NCBI GenBank assembly: GCA_905221605.1
Contig: CAJNDS010002610.1
Coordinates: 315,001 to 342,345 of the forward strand
Length of the DNA stretch: 27,345 bases
From: Symbiodinium natans
Lineage: Eukaryota; Sar; Dinophyceae; Suessiales; Symbiodiniaceae
Reading direction: 5' to 3'
Program-made: the position numbers and the translations under genes
Notes under the pieces: generated by a model
The model's database searches: none
What the model was told of the DNA's origin: nothing
What the model saw: only the letters and a program-made list of their open reading frames with translations
Shown: positions 8,291 through 16,617 of the stretch, piece after piece
Position numbering within the stretch: position 1 is the stretch's first letter
How the letters are laid out: every line of letters starts with the position of its first letter

Positions 8291-9584
8291 AGTCTAAAAT
8301 CTAACTTTTTGGAAGCAAACTTTCAATCTTCAGGGGGGTCGGAGTTGGAGGAAGCTCGGTTTGAGTCAAAAATCCAGAAAACGACAGGCCACCCAGAACC
8401 GTCGATTTCAGTACTAAAAATCGCATTTTTAATTGGGACCCGGGCCGATCCTGGATTCCCCCTCATTTGGGGTGTTTTTGGAAGCAAACTGTCCCTCTCA
8501 AGGGGGGTCGGAGTTTGAGGCAAGGGGGGGTCCCCGAAGACGATTTTGCCTTTAAAATTGAAAAACACGACCCCTCTTGACCAAAACGTGAAAAGGTCAC
8601 AGGGGTGGCCCGTCATCAGAATTGAGGGCTAAAAACCCTGAAACACCCTGAACAACATTGGAAAACCTTAAAAAAACACGGAAAAACTTTGAAAAAACCT
8701 TGACAGAACGTGAAAAAACTTGAAATCCTGAAGCCGGTGAAGCTCGGTTTTGGTCAAAAATCCAGAAAATGACAGGCCACCCAGAACCGTCGATTTCAGT
8801 ACTAAAAAAATTCGCATTTTTAACTGGGGCCCTTGCCGATCCTGGGGTCCCCCTCATTTGGGGTGTTTTGGGAGGCAAACTTCCCTCTCAAGGGGGGGTC
8901 GGAGTTTGAGGCAAGGGGGGGTCTCCGAAGACTATTTTGCCTTTAAAATTGGAAAATACGACCCCCTTGACCAAAACTAGGCTGTGAAAAGGTCGCCGAA
9001 ATGGCCCGTCATCAGAATTGTTGGAGGGTCTTGGAGGCTATGCTGGAGTGTCTTGGAGGCTGTGTTTTTTTTTTAATTTTATATATAGTGTGGTCCTCCT
9101 CCTGATCACCTCCTGCCCCTGCCCCTGGGCCTCCCACCCTCCACACCGTGCAGGGCTAGGTGGGCCCTGGCCCTCATGGCCTCCAGATTGTTCGACCTGT
9201 TGTCTGTGGTGTCCCCATTCCGATGGTGCACGTGCTGCTGGGGGTTCGGCTGGAACTGGGGATTCAAGTCCATCCACAGCTGCCTGTGGAAGCGACTTGT
9301 CTGCTGGCCTGCTGTTGACAGCACCGTAGGGGTCGTTGGGTGGTTGGTAGGTGTCCATTATGGTGCTGTGTATTGTGAATGGTGTGTAGTTGGAGTGGAA
9401 GGTGGTCCCATGTTCGATTGTGGTGTCCGGATCATTCGTGACCTTCCGAATCATGGGGATCAGCTCCATTGCCATGCTGGTCGATCTGTGAGGAGGCTTG
9501 AGATAACAGGGCTGCAGCCACATCATGCCATGCCACATCAAGCCATGCCATGCCATGTCACATGTCATGTCAGAAGCTCAGCCC

Positions 9585-9657
9585 AGCAACCACCGGGATT
9601 CGAACCAGGGACCACGGGCTTCAAAGGCCATACTCTTCCCCACTCGGCCAAAATGGC
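9585..9657 (-). tRNA. tRNA-Gln(TTG)-like relic with intact A and B boxes
   Basis: Read on the minus strand, exactly 73 nt fit tRNA numbering. TGGCCGAGTGG matches the pol III A box, GGTTCGAATCC matches the B box, T54-T55-C56 and A58 fall at the correct positions, and a seven-base loop, CTTTGAA, gives anticodon TTG. The T stem has four of five pairs, the anticodon stem three of five, and the acceptor end is only partly paired (G1-C72, C2-G71, A4-T69 plus two G-T). The D stem is mostly lost. No T-run terminator follows. It is most likely a decayed tRNA gene or the head of a SINE, not a working tRNA. Confidence 0.6.
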
Positions 9658-9671
9658 GAGTAAGTAATGGA

Positions 9672-9792
9672 CCCGGACTCCCCAGACCCAGACCCCCCCA
9701 GACCCAGACCCCCCCCAGACCCCGACCCCCCAAGACCTGGACCCCCCCAGACCCAGACCCCCCCAGACCCAGACCCCCCCAGACCCAGACCC
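9672..9792 (+). repeat. C-rich minisatellite, CCCAGACCCAGACCCC
   Basis: About seven units of CCCAGACCCAGACCCC of 15-17 bp with length changes in the C runs. It lies between the tRNA-like head and the resumption of the interrupted repeat. Confidence 0.9.
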
Positions 9793-10117
9793 CCTGAAAC
9801 ACCCTGAAAAAAATTGGAACACCTTAAAAAACACTGAAAAACTTTGAAAAACCTTGACAGAACGTGAAAAAACTTGAAATCCTGAAGCCGGTGAAGCTCG
9901 GTTTTGGTCAAAAATCCAGAAAACGACAGGCCACCCAGAACCGTCGATTTCAGTACTAAAAAATCGCATTTTTAACTGGGCCCGTCATCAGAATTGAGGG
10001 GTTAAAAAACCGATTTCAGTACTAAAAAATCGCATTTTTAACTGGGACCCTTGCCGATCCTGCTGTCCCCCTCATTTGGGGTGTTTTGGGAGCAAATTTT
10101 AGCCCTAAACCCTATGC

Positions 10118-10915
10118 CCCAAATAGAAAAAGCCATTTGCCGACGAAGGGGGTCAGGGTTTAGGGCCCCCCCGGGTGGAAAAAAACCATTTGCCGACGAA
10201 GGGGGTCAGGGTTTAGGGCCCCCCCCGATTGGAAAAAAAACTTTTGCCGACGAAGGGGGTCAGGGTTTAGGGCCCCCCCGGGTGGAAAAAAACCATTTGC
10301 CGACGAAGGGGGTCAGGGTTTAGGGCCCCCCCCGGGTGGAAAAAAACCATTTGCCGACGAAGGGGGTCAGGGTTTAGGGCCCCCCCCGGGTGGAAAAAAA
10401 CCATTTGCCGACGAAGGGGGTCAGGGTTTAGGGCCCCCCCCGGGTGGAAAAAACCATTTGCCCACGAAGGGGGTCAGGGTTTAGGGCCCCCCCGGGTGGA
10501 AAAAAACCATTTGCCGACGAAGAAGGGGGTCAGGGTTTAGGGCCCCCCCGGGTGGAAAAAAACCATTTGCCGACGAAGGGGGTCAGGGTTTAGGGCCCCC
10601 CCCGGGTGGAAAAAAACCATTTGCCGACGAAGGGGGTCAGGGTTTAGGGCCCCCCCCCGGGTGGAAAAAAACCATTTGCCGACGAAGGGGGTCAGGGTTT
10701 AGGGCCCCCCCCGGTGGAAAAAAACCATTTGCCGACGAAGGGGGTCAGGGTTTAGGGCCCCCCCCCGGGTGGAAAAAAACCATTTGCCGACGAAGGGGGT
10801 CAGGGTTTAGGACCCCTCCGGGTGGAAAAAAACCATTTGCCGACGAAGGGGGTCAGGGTTTAGGGCCCCCCCCCCCCCTCGGGTGGAAAAAAACCATTTG
10901 CCGACGAAGGTCATT
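10118..10915 (+). repeat. ~55-bp tandem array with an embedded telomeric word, about 15 copies
   Basis: Units read GGAAAAAAACCATTTGCCGA, then CGAAGGGGGTCAGGGTTTAGGG, then a C run of 6-12 and GGGT. The C-run and A-run lengths vary. One unit has an extra GAA (about 10520) and unit 3 reads CTTTTGCC. Every unit contains GGGTTTAGGG, and the array runs nearly into a TTTAGGG block at 10936. Confidence 0.95.
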
Positions 10916-10935
10916 AGGGTTTAAATATACATGGT

Positions 10936-11050
10936 AAAAGAGGGTTTAGGATTTAGGGTTTAGGGTTTAGGGTTTAGGGTTTAGGGTTCAGGGTTCAGGG
11001 TTTAGGCCTCAGGGTTTAGGGTTTAGGGTTTAGGGTTTAGGGTTTAGGGG
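10936..11050 (+). repeat. (TTTAGGG)n interstitial array, two blocks
   Basis: Heptamers are interrupted by GGGTTCAGGGTTCAGG and GGCCTC near 10986-11010, then continue to 11050. Confidence 0.92.
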
Positions 11051-11640
11051 GCGCTGGTCCTTAGGGGCCCAGGCCGCTTATTGCTTGGGTTTCAGGGTTT
11101 CGGGCTTAGGGCCGGGCGTTTTCGGGGCGACTGCCAGGTTCTCGTGGGTAACTCTACACAAAACCCGACTTCAGCCCTACTTTAGCCCCCAAAAATCCTT
11201 GAACTTGAACCCTGAAACCCGAAGACCCGAAACCCCGGAATCACTGGTGTCCTGAACCGAAATCCCCACATCCAAATCCTTCAGCCACCAAAAAACTTGA
11301 CACCACAAGCGCCGAAAGCCCTGAAGCCTTCAGTCAAAAAATCACAAACCTCAAGCCCTCGTGCCTGAACCCTAAACCCTAAACCCGTACCCTACTCCTT
11401 AACCCCAAGCCCTAAGCCCTAAGCTCTAGACCCGAAATAATTACAAAACAAAACCAACTCAGGTGGAGGTCCGGCCCCCCATGGCCGCTGGCAAAGAGGT
11501 GCAGCGGGCGTGGCCTGGTATTCAGGGGTTTAGGGGTTGAGGATTTCGGGTGTTACAAGTTGCGTTTAGTGTTTGGGAGGTGTAAACCCTACACTTCAGG
11601 GCAGGGTTTAGGGGTTAGGGCTACGAGGCTTTCGAGGTTT
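11051..11640. other. Mixed spacer with C-strand-like telomeric words
   Basis: 11160-11440 is rich in CCCGAAACC, CCCTGAACC and CCCTAAGC words (degenerate C-strand telomere repeats). 11441-11640 is mostly unique. No gene is seen. Confidence 0.5.
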
Positions 11641-11912
11641 AGGGTTTCGGGTTTAGGGTTTAGGGTTTAGGGTTAGGGTTTAGGGTTTAGGGTTTAGGTT
11701 TCGGGCTTAGGGTTCAGGACCTGCGATGAGCAAGATGCTGCAGAAGCACCAGCTTGGGGAGCGGAAGCAGAGCTGTGGTTCAGGGTTTTTTGGGGTTTAG
11801 GGTTTAGGGTTTAGGGTTTAGGGTTTGGGGTTTAGGGTTTAGGGTTTGGGGTTTAGGGTTTAGGGTTTAGGGTTTAGGGTTTAGGGTTTAGGGTTTAGGG
11901 TTTAGGGTCTGA
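11641..11912 (+). repeat. Two (TTTAGGG)n arrays around a short unique piece
   Basis: Array 11637-11715 (with TTTCGGG variants), about 80 bp of unique sequence (CCTGCGATGAGCAAGATGC onward), then array 11796-11908 with two TTTGGGG variants. Confidence 0.92.
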
Positions 11913-12007
11913 AACAGCGCATTGGCAATTCTCCTTTGGCCCGTGAGGAAAGGAGACAGCGCCCTCGTTTGGCAAGCTGTCTCATGCCACTAGTCTTGGA
12001 ACTCGCA

Positions 12008-12135
12008 AACCCTTCCCGAAACCCGAAACCCGAAACCCGAAACCCTAAAGCCTAAAACCTAAACCCTCAACCCTAAACCCTAAACCCTAAACCCTAAACC
12101 CTAAACCCTAAACCCTAAACCCTAAACCCTAAACC
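12008..12135 (-). repeat. (CCCTAAA)n array with CCCGAAA head
   Basis: Four CCCGAAA units, then degenerate units, then about nine perfect CCCTAAA units. Polarity is opposite to the array ending at 11908, with about 100 bp of unique sequence between. Confidence 0.95.
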
Positions 12136-12171
12136 ACGCTTACCTATATACATAAACCGTTCGACTCTTAG

Positions 12172-12281
12172 TCGGCATAGGCACAACTGTTCGTCGGCAT
12201 AGGTACAACATTTCCTCGGCATAGGTAAAGCGCTTCGTCAGCATGGGCACAACTGTTCGTCGGCATCGGCATCATAGGCAC
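12172..12281 (+). repeat. 22-bp tandem repeat, five copies
   Basis: TCGGCATAGGCACAACTGTT-type units start at 12172, 12194, 12216, 12238 and 12260, an exact 22-bp period with substitutions. Confidence 0.9.
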
Positions 12282-13090
12282 GTTCAGGGAGGTCCAGGGC
12301 GTCTTTCAGGGGGGCGGGGGCGGGGGGGGGGGAGGATCAGGACCTAGGTCTTAGGGTTCGGGCCTAGGATCTCAGGGTTTAGGGTTCAGGGCCTAGGGTT
12401 TGGGGCTCAAGGCCTAGTCAAGAAGCGTGAATATGCCGAATAAAGATTTAAGGTCGTTTAGCTTGCCTCGTTTTTGAGTGGCCCTTCCACCGCCCCTGAT
12501 CTCTTGGTTTACAGCATAGGTTTTAGGGTTTAGGGCTTCGGGGCTTGGTGAAGAATATGTACATGTATCCTGTTTCATGTAGGGTTTATGAGGATATACA
12601 GAGCATATGTTGTATCGGGTTTGGGGCTTCGGCGAGCCTGCCAGCGATCATCTCCGCGTCTAACCTCCTGGTCAGCGATGCTTCTTGCTCTTTCCCAGCG
12701 TGTCTGACGCAAAAGACCCGAATCATCATGACCATAAACCCTAAACCCCAAACCCCAACCCCTAAACCCTCAGCGGCCAGAAAGCCTAAACCCTAAACCG
12801 ATGAAATCACTACTAGACCCAAGAGACTAACCTAGAAATGAATGTGGTCTCAATCGGAGACATCGGCTTCTCCTTGTCCTCTGACACTCTTGCCCACTTC
12901 CTGATATTTTTCCAGTACGAAACGGATGTTTTCGGTTTAGGGTTTAGGGCCTAGAGCATGAAAAGTACGCACACGTCTCGGGCTCAGTGCATCGGGCCTT
13001 TCATATGATAGCCAAAGAAGTCCATGCTCTGCTGGTTGGGGAAACCAAATGGACCCCGCAAAAAGACCCTACTCAAGGTCTCAACGTTCA
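12282..13090. other. Mostly unique spacer, no gene recognised
   Basis: Contains a G run at 12311-12332, a few GGGTTTAGGG words and a short CCCTAAA block at 12735-12800. The 83-codon frame at 12545 has no recognisable domain and ends in telomere-like codons. Confidence 0.45.
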
Positions 13091-13208
13091 GGGGTTTAGG
13101 GTTTAGGGTTTAAGGTTTAGGGTATAGGGTTTAGGGTTTAGGGTTTAGGGTTTAGGGTTTAGGGTTTAGGGTTTAGGGTTTAGGGTTTAGGGTTTAGGGT
13201 TTAGGGTT
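13091..13208 (+). repeat. (TTTAGGG)n interstitial array
   Basis: About 16 heptamers including GGTATAGGG and TTTAAGG variants, ending in GGGTTC. Confidence 0.95.
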
Positions 13209-13820
13209 CTCGGAGGTTAGATAGAGCTTTGGTTGATTGGGGCTCAGGTTGGAGACCTTACGGCCCGTAAGCACGAAATCTACTACATCCCTTTCAACCC
13301 GTAAGCCCTGAACCCTTTGGGGATTGAGGGTGTAATCCTTGACCCTGCAACCTAGACCTCCTCTTCGAACCCACTACCCAAACCCTAATCCCTAAACCCT
13401 AAATATCTTAACACCGTAAACCCCAAATACCTTGAACCCAAAACCCAAAAAAACTCCAAATACCTTAAACCCAAAACCCAAAAAAACTCCAAAAAAAAAA
13501 ACTCCTCATGTCATCCTCGCAAAAAACCGCTCCCAAGATTGCAGGGTTTTGCAAGGGAGAAGGCTTCAAGGGGGGGGTATCTCACCCAAAGGTTCCCTAA
13601 TACTCCCTACTACTCCCTCATGCTCCCTAAGCTTCCCTAAGTTCCCTAGGTACCTACCCCCCATAACCCTAAACCCTAAACTCCCCTTGAACTCCCCTCC
13701 CTTAAGAAACAAAAGAGCAGCCTCGCGGTCTCGAAGGCGACGAGTGCGCCCAAAGAGTGCCCGAAGAACGCGTAGGGAAGACCGTCAACCAGCCCCGACG
13801 CCTTCATTCTTCGCTTTGTT
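13209..13820. other. Spacer with degenerate C-strand words and a short tandem repeat
   Basis: At 13422-13495 a ~38-bp unit (ATACCTTGAACCCAAAACCC plus an A-rich end) occurs twice. At 13595-13650 a CTCCCTAA/CTCCCTAC run is seen. The 132-codon frame starting at 13432 begins inside this repeat and shows no domain. Confidence 0.5.
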
Positions 13821-13902
13821 TAGGGTTTAGGGTTTGGGGCTTAGAGTTTGGGGCTTAAGCTTGAGGGTTGAGGGTTTAGGGTTTAGGGTTTAGGGTTTCG
13901 GG
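13818..13902 (+). repeat. Short TTTAGGG array with variants
   Basis: TTTAGGG, TTTGGGG and TTGAGGG words ending TTTCGGGTCC. Confidence 0.85.
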
Positions 13903-13967
13903 TCCGCCGACCCTGGCGGCGTGTTGGATGGGAAAAGGAGGTGAAAACCTCCCTCTTTCCCTCCTTA

Positions 13968-14112
13968 CCCCCCCAAAGGGGGGGGGGGGGTAGGGGGGGG
14001 TGTACCCCCCCCCCTACCCCCCCCCTACCCCCCCCTACCCCCCCTCCCCCCCCCTGCCCCCCCCCCCTACCCCCCCCCCCCCCCCAACCCCCCCCCCCCA
14101 CCCCCCCCTCAA
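13968..14112 (-). repeat. C-tract minisatellite preceded by a G run
   Basis: A G run of about 12, TAGGGGGGGG, TGTA, then about 100 bp of C runs split by TA or CT. It mirrors the G tract at 3058-3216 in composition but on the other strand. The G-run and C-run around GTAC form a self-complementary end. The Pro- or Gly-rich frames are repeat translations. Confidence 0.9.
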
Positions 14113-14529
14113 CAGGAACCGCAAACAAAATCACCAAACCCCAAACCTTAAACTTGTTCTGCTGCGGGGTCGGCGGCTTGAGCCGGAGGCTCTTAAATCC
14201 GGGCACGCCCGTGGTCCGACGCCGTTAGGCGCCAGCCCTAGCTTTAGCTATGGGGGGGGGGTTAAGCCGCTGACCCGGTTGGCTCCCCAACATCCGGCTC
14301 CAAATGCGGCTTCCGAAGGGCATCATGTTTCAGGTACATTTTTTATCGCGAAAAACGCGCTATTCCCCACCGAATTTGGGCTCCTGGACGCATTTTTTGG
14401 GTGCCCCATGGAGGGTCCCAAAAACGACCCCGGAGAGCATCATCGACTCTCTTTTTCAACTTTGGCCAAATACGCGTTGCTGATGTTTTTTGGGTGGCAC
14501 TGGCCACCCCAAAGGACCCCCACAAGAGC
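14113..14529. other. Unique GC-rich segment, no gene recognised
   Basis: Open frames occur on both strands, as expected from GC-rich DNA, but none has a known domain. The 202-codon frame at 14000 begins in the C tract. Confidence 0.4.
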
Positions 14530-14806
14530 GCGCATCATGAGCATCAGCGGGTTGGGTTTTGGGTTTCGGATGCGGCTGAGAGCTTGGAAAACACAGAAGT
14601 CGCTGTAAATACCGTGGTTTTCGTGCTGTTACGGACATTTCCGTTTTGAGGCCGGCATATGCCCCTATAAGCCATGCATGCCTGGAGGCCGGAGCCGCTG
14701 ATGCTCATGATGCGCGGCCGGGCGGGGGGCCAGGGTGCGCATCATCGAGGCTTCGTTTCTCTTTGGGGATCCGGGGGGCGAGCATCAGCAGCATCAGCGG
14801 CTCCGG
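14530..14806. repeat. Interleaved perfect inverted repeats (GCATCAGCGG family)
   Basis: GCGCATCATGAGCATCAGCGG-type sequence at 14530-14550 is exactly complementary to 14695-14715 (21 bp). CCGGAGCCGCTGATGC at 14689-14704 is exactly complementary to 14791-14806 (16 bp). The middle arm can pair with either outer arm. Confidence 0.8.
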
Positions 14807-14937
14807 AAAGGGTTTCGGGCGGCAGGATTTCGAAGGATGCTGGCATAACTCCATAACATGGCACTCGACATGCGCGCACGCGCGCGCGCACCAGTTGTGA
14901 GGGGCCGGGTGCGCGCGCGAGGCTTCGTTGGCGCGCC

Positions 14938-15723
<786 letters not shown>

Positions 15724-15744
15724 CCGTTAAGATTCTGGCCCAAG

Positions 15745-16617
15745 ATGAGGATTTTATTTCTCGTAGCCGTAGCGAGCTTTCTTGGGTGCCTGGGTCCCAA
15801 GTCCCAGGGCCCAGCCATGGATCAGAATCGAGGGTTTCGGGAAGTAGCGCCCCCCGATGAAGCTGAGCAGCATGCGCAGCGAAGTCAGCTAACCATGAAC
15901 AAAACCGGCAAGCGAAGCTACCAAAGAGCTTGTAAAGTTGCCCTGGCGAAGGGAGCAGCACTTTACAAAGGCCGTCTTCTGACAGCTCAGGCTCTAGGAG
16001 CTCATGAAGGACAATTCGCGTCTCCTGCGAAAGCGGAGAAGCGATCTTTTCAACCGAACAGACAGATCCATCACAAATTTGACATGGAAGTCCTTACTTG
16101 GAACGCAGGCTCAATTACAAGCCGAGTTTGGAACGAGACTCTGGCCCTTTTGGCAACAACAGAGTACAAGAACATCAAAATCGTCTTCCTGCAGGAATCG
16201 CATTGGCAGCAGGACCAGGTCTACAGCTCAGGCCCGTGGTCAGTCTTAACCTGTGGCTCAACAAGCAGACACAAGGCTGGCCTGGTTGTCTTGGTGCATA
16301 GCTCACTGGCTCCTCTTTCAGAAATTCGCAGCACTTCCATTGTTCCAGGGCATTTGCAGCACGTCATGATCCCGTGGCAGAGATCCAGGATACATCTCCT
16401 GAACCTGTATCAGCACGTCTGGGATTCAAAGCTTTCGAAGACGGAAAACAGAGGCAGGAGAAAGGACGTGATGACACAGCTCGAAAATCGAATACAGAGA
16501 GTCCCGCAACGTGATTTCTTGATTGTGGCTGGGGATTTCAATGCGCATGCGGTGACTGAACGTCCTCATATCGGACCAAGTGTGCCTCATCGGTACGGTT
16601 TGCAAATGCGGATGTGA
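15745..16617 (+). CDS. LINE frame 1: N-terminal part of EEP endonuclease
   Basis: With the first ATG after the TTG tract (15745) the product is 290 residues; ATGs at 15817 and 15895 are alternatives. Residues 1-113 are basic and of unknown role. The endonuclease begins at about 114, with LTWNAG (N120), FLQESHW (catalytic-type E151) and VAGDFNAH (D264, N266). These are the first metal- and phosphate-binding boxes of the apurinic-endonuclease fold that nicks target DNA for target-primed reverse transcription. The frame then stops at TGA 16615-16617 in the middle of the domain; the remaining boxes are in the next frame. The first 17 residues look hydrophobic (MRILFLVAVASFLGCLG), but a signal peptide would be out of place here, so the 15817 start is plausible. 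No promoter can be assigned. Confidence 0.85.
   Translation: MRILFLVAVASFLGCLGPKSQGPAMDQNRGFREVAPPDEAEQHAQRSQLTMNKTGKRSYQRACKVALAKGAALYKGRLLTAQALGAHEGQFASPAKAEKRSFQPNRQIHHKFDMEVLTWNAGSITSRVWNETLALLATTEYKNIKIVFLQESHWQQDQVYSSGPWSVLTCGSTSRHKAGLVVLVHSSLAPLSEIRSTSIVPGHLQHVMIPWQRSRIHLLNLYQHVWDSKLSKTENRGRRKDVMTQLENRIQRVPQRDFLIVAGDFNAHAVTERPHIGPSVPHRYGLQMRM

Larger units (their letters stand above)
9021..9792 (-). mobile_element. ~770-bp insertion in the 386-bp repeat, possible tRNA-derived SINE
   Basis: In the intact unit CAGAATTGAGGGCTAAAAA leads directly to CCCTGAAACACCCTG (8610-8655). In the second unit CAGAATTG (to 9020) and CCCTGAAACACCCTG (from 9791) are separated by this segment. Read on the minus strand it has a tRNA-like head (9657-9585), a body of about 500 bp, and an A-rich stretch at 9066-9085. 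Those are the parts of a tRNA-headed SINE, though it is longer than usual. A minus-strand frame (9038-9568) has no recognised domain. No clean target-site duplication is visible. Confidence 0.5.
8291..10100 (+). repeat. 386-bp tandem repeat, about two and a half units, one interrupted
   Basis: GAAGCTCGGTTT recurs at 8352, 8738 and 9893. The first interval is 386 bp; the second is 1155 bp because about 770 bp is inserted. Each unit holds AGAACCGTCGATTTCAGTAC, AAAATCGCATTTTTAA, CCCCCTCATTTGGGGTG, GGGGTCGGAGTTTGAGG and CCCGTCATCAGAATTG in that order. Minus-strand frames share the peptide STEIDGSGWPV only because the DNA is repeated. Confidence 0.88.

Noticed and set aside
9647-9657. GCCATTTTGGC on the minus strand, matching the core of the dinoflagellate spliced leader (from memory)
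   Set aside because: Only 11 bases match, the flanks differ, and the bases are the 5' end and A box of the tRNA-like sequence.
8323-9969. Minus-strand frames sharing the peptide STEIDGSGWPV and FWIFD
   Set aside because: The shared peptide follows from near-identical repeat DNA; differences do not favour synonymous sites and the frames lack conserved ends.
13432-13830. 132-codon frame
   Set aside because: It begins in a telomere-like tandem repeat and shows no recognisable domain.
15745-15795. Signal peptide on LINE frame 1
   Set aside because: The hydrophobic start lies at the junction with the TTG tract and makes no sense for a nuclear endonuclease; a downstream ATG (15817) is as likely.
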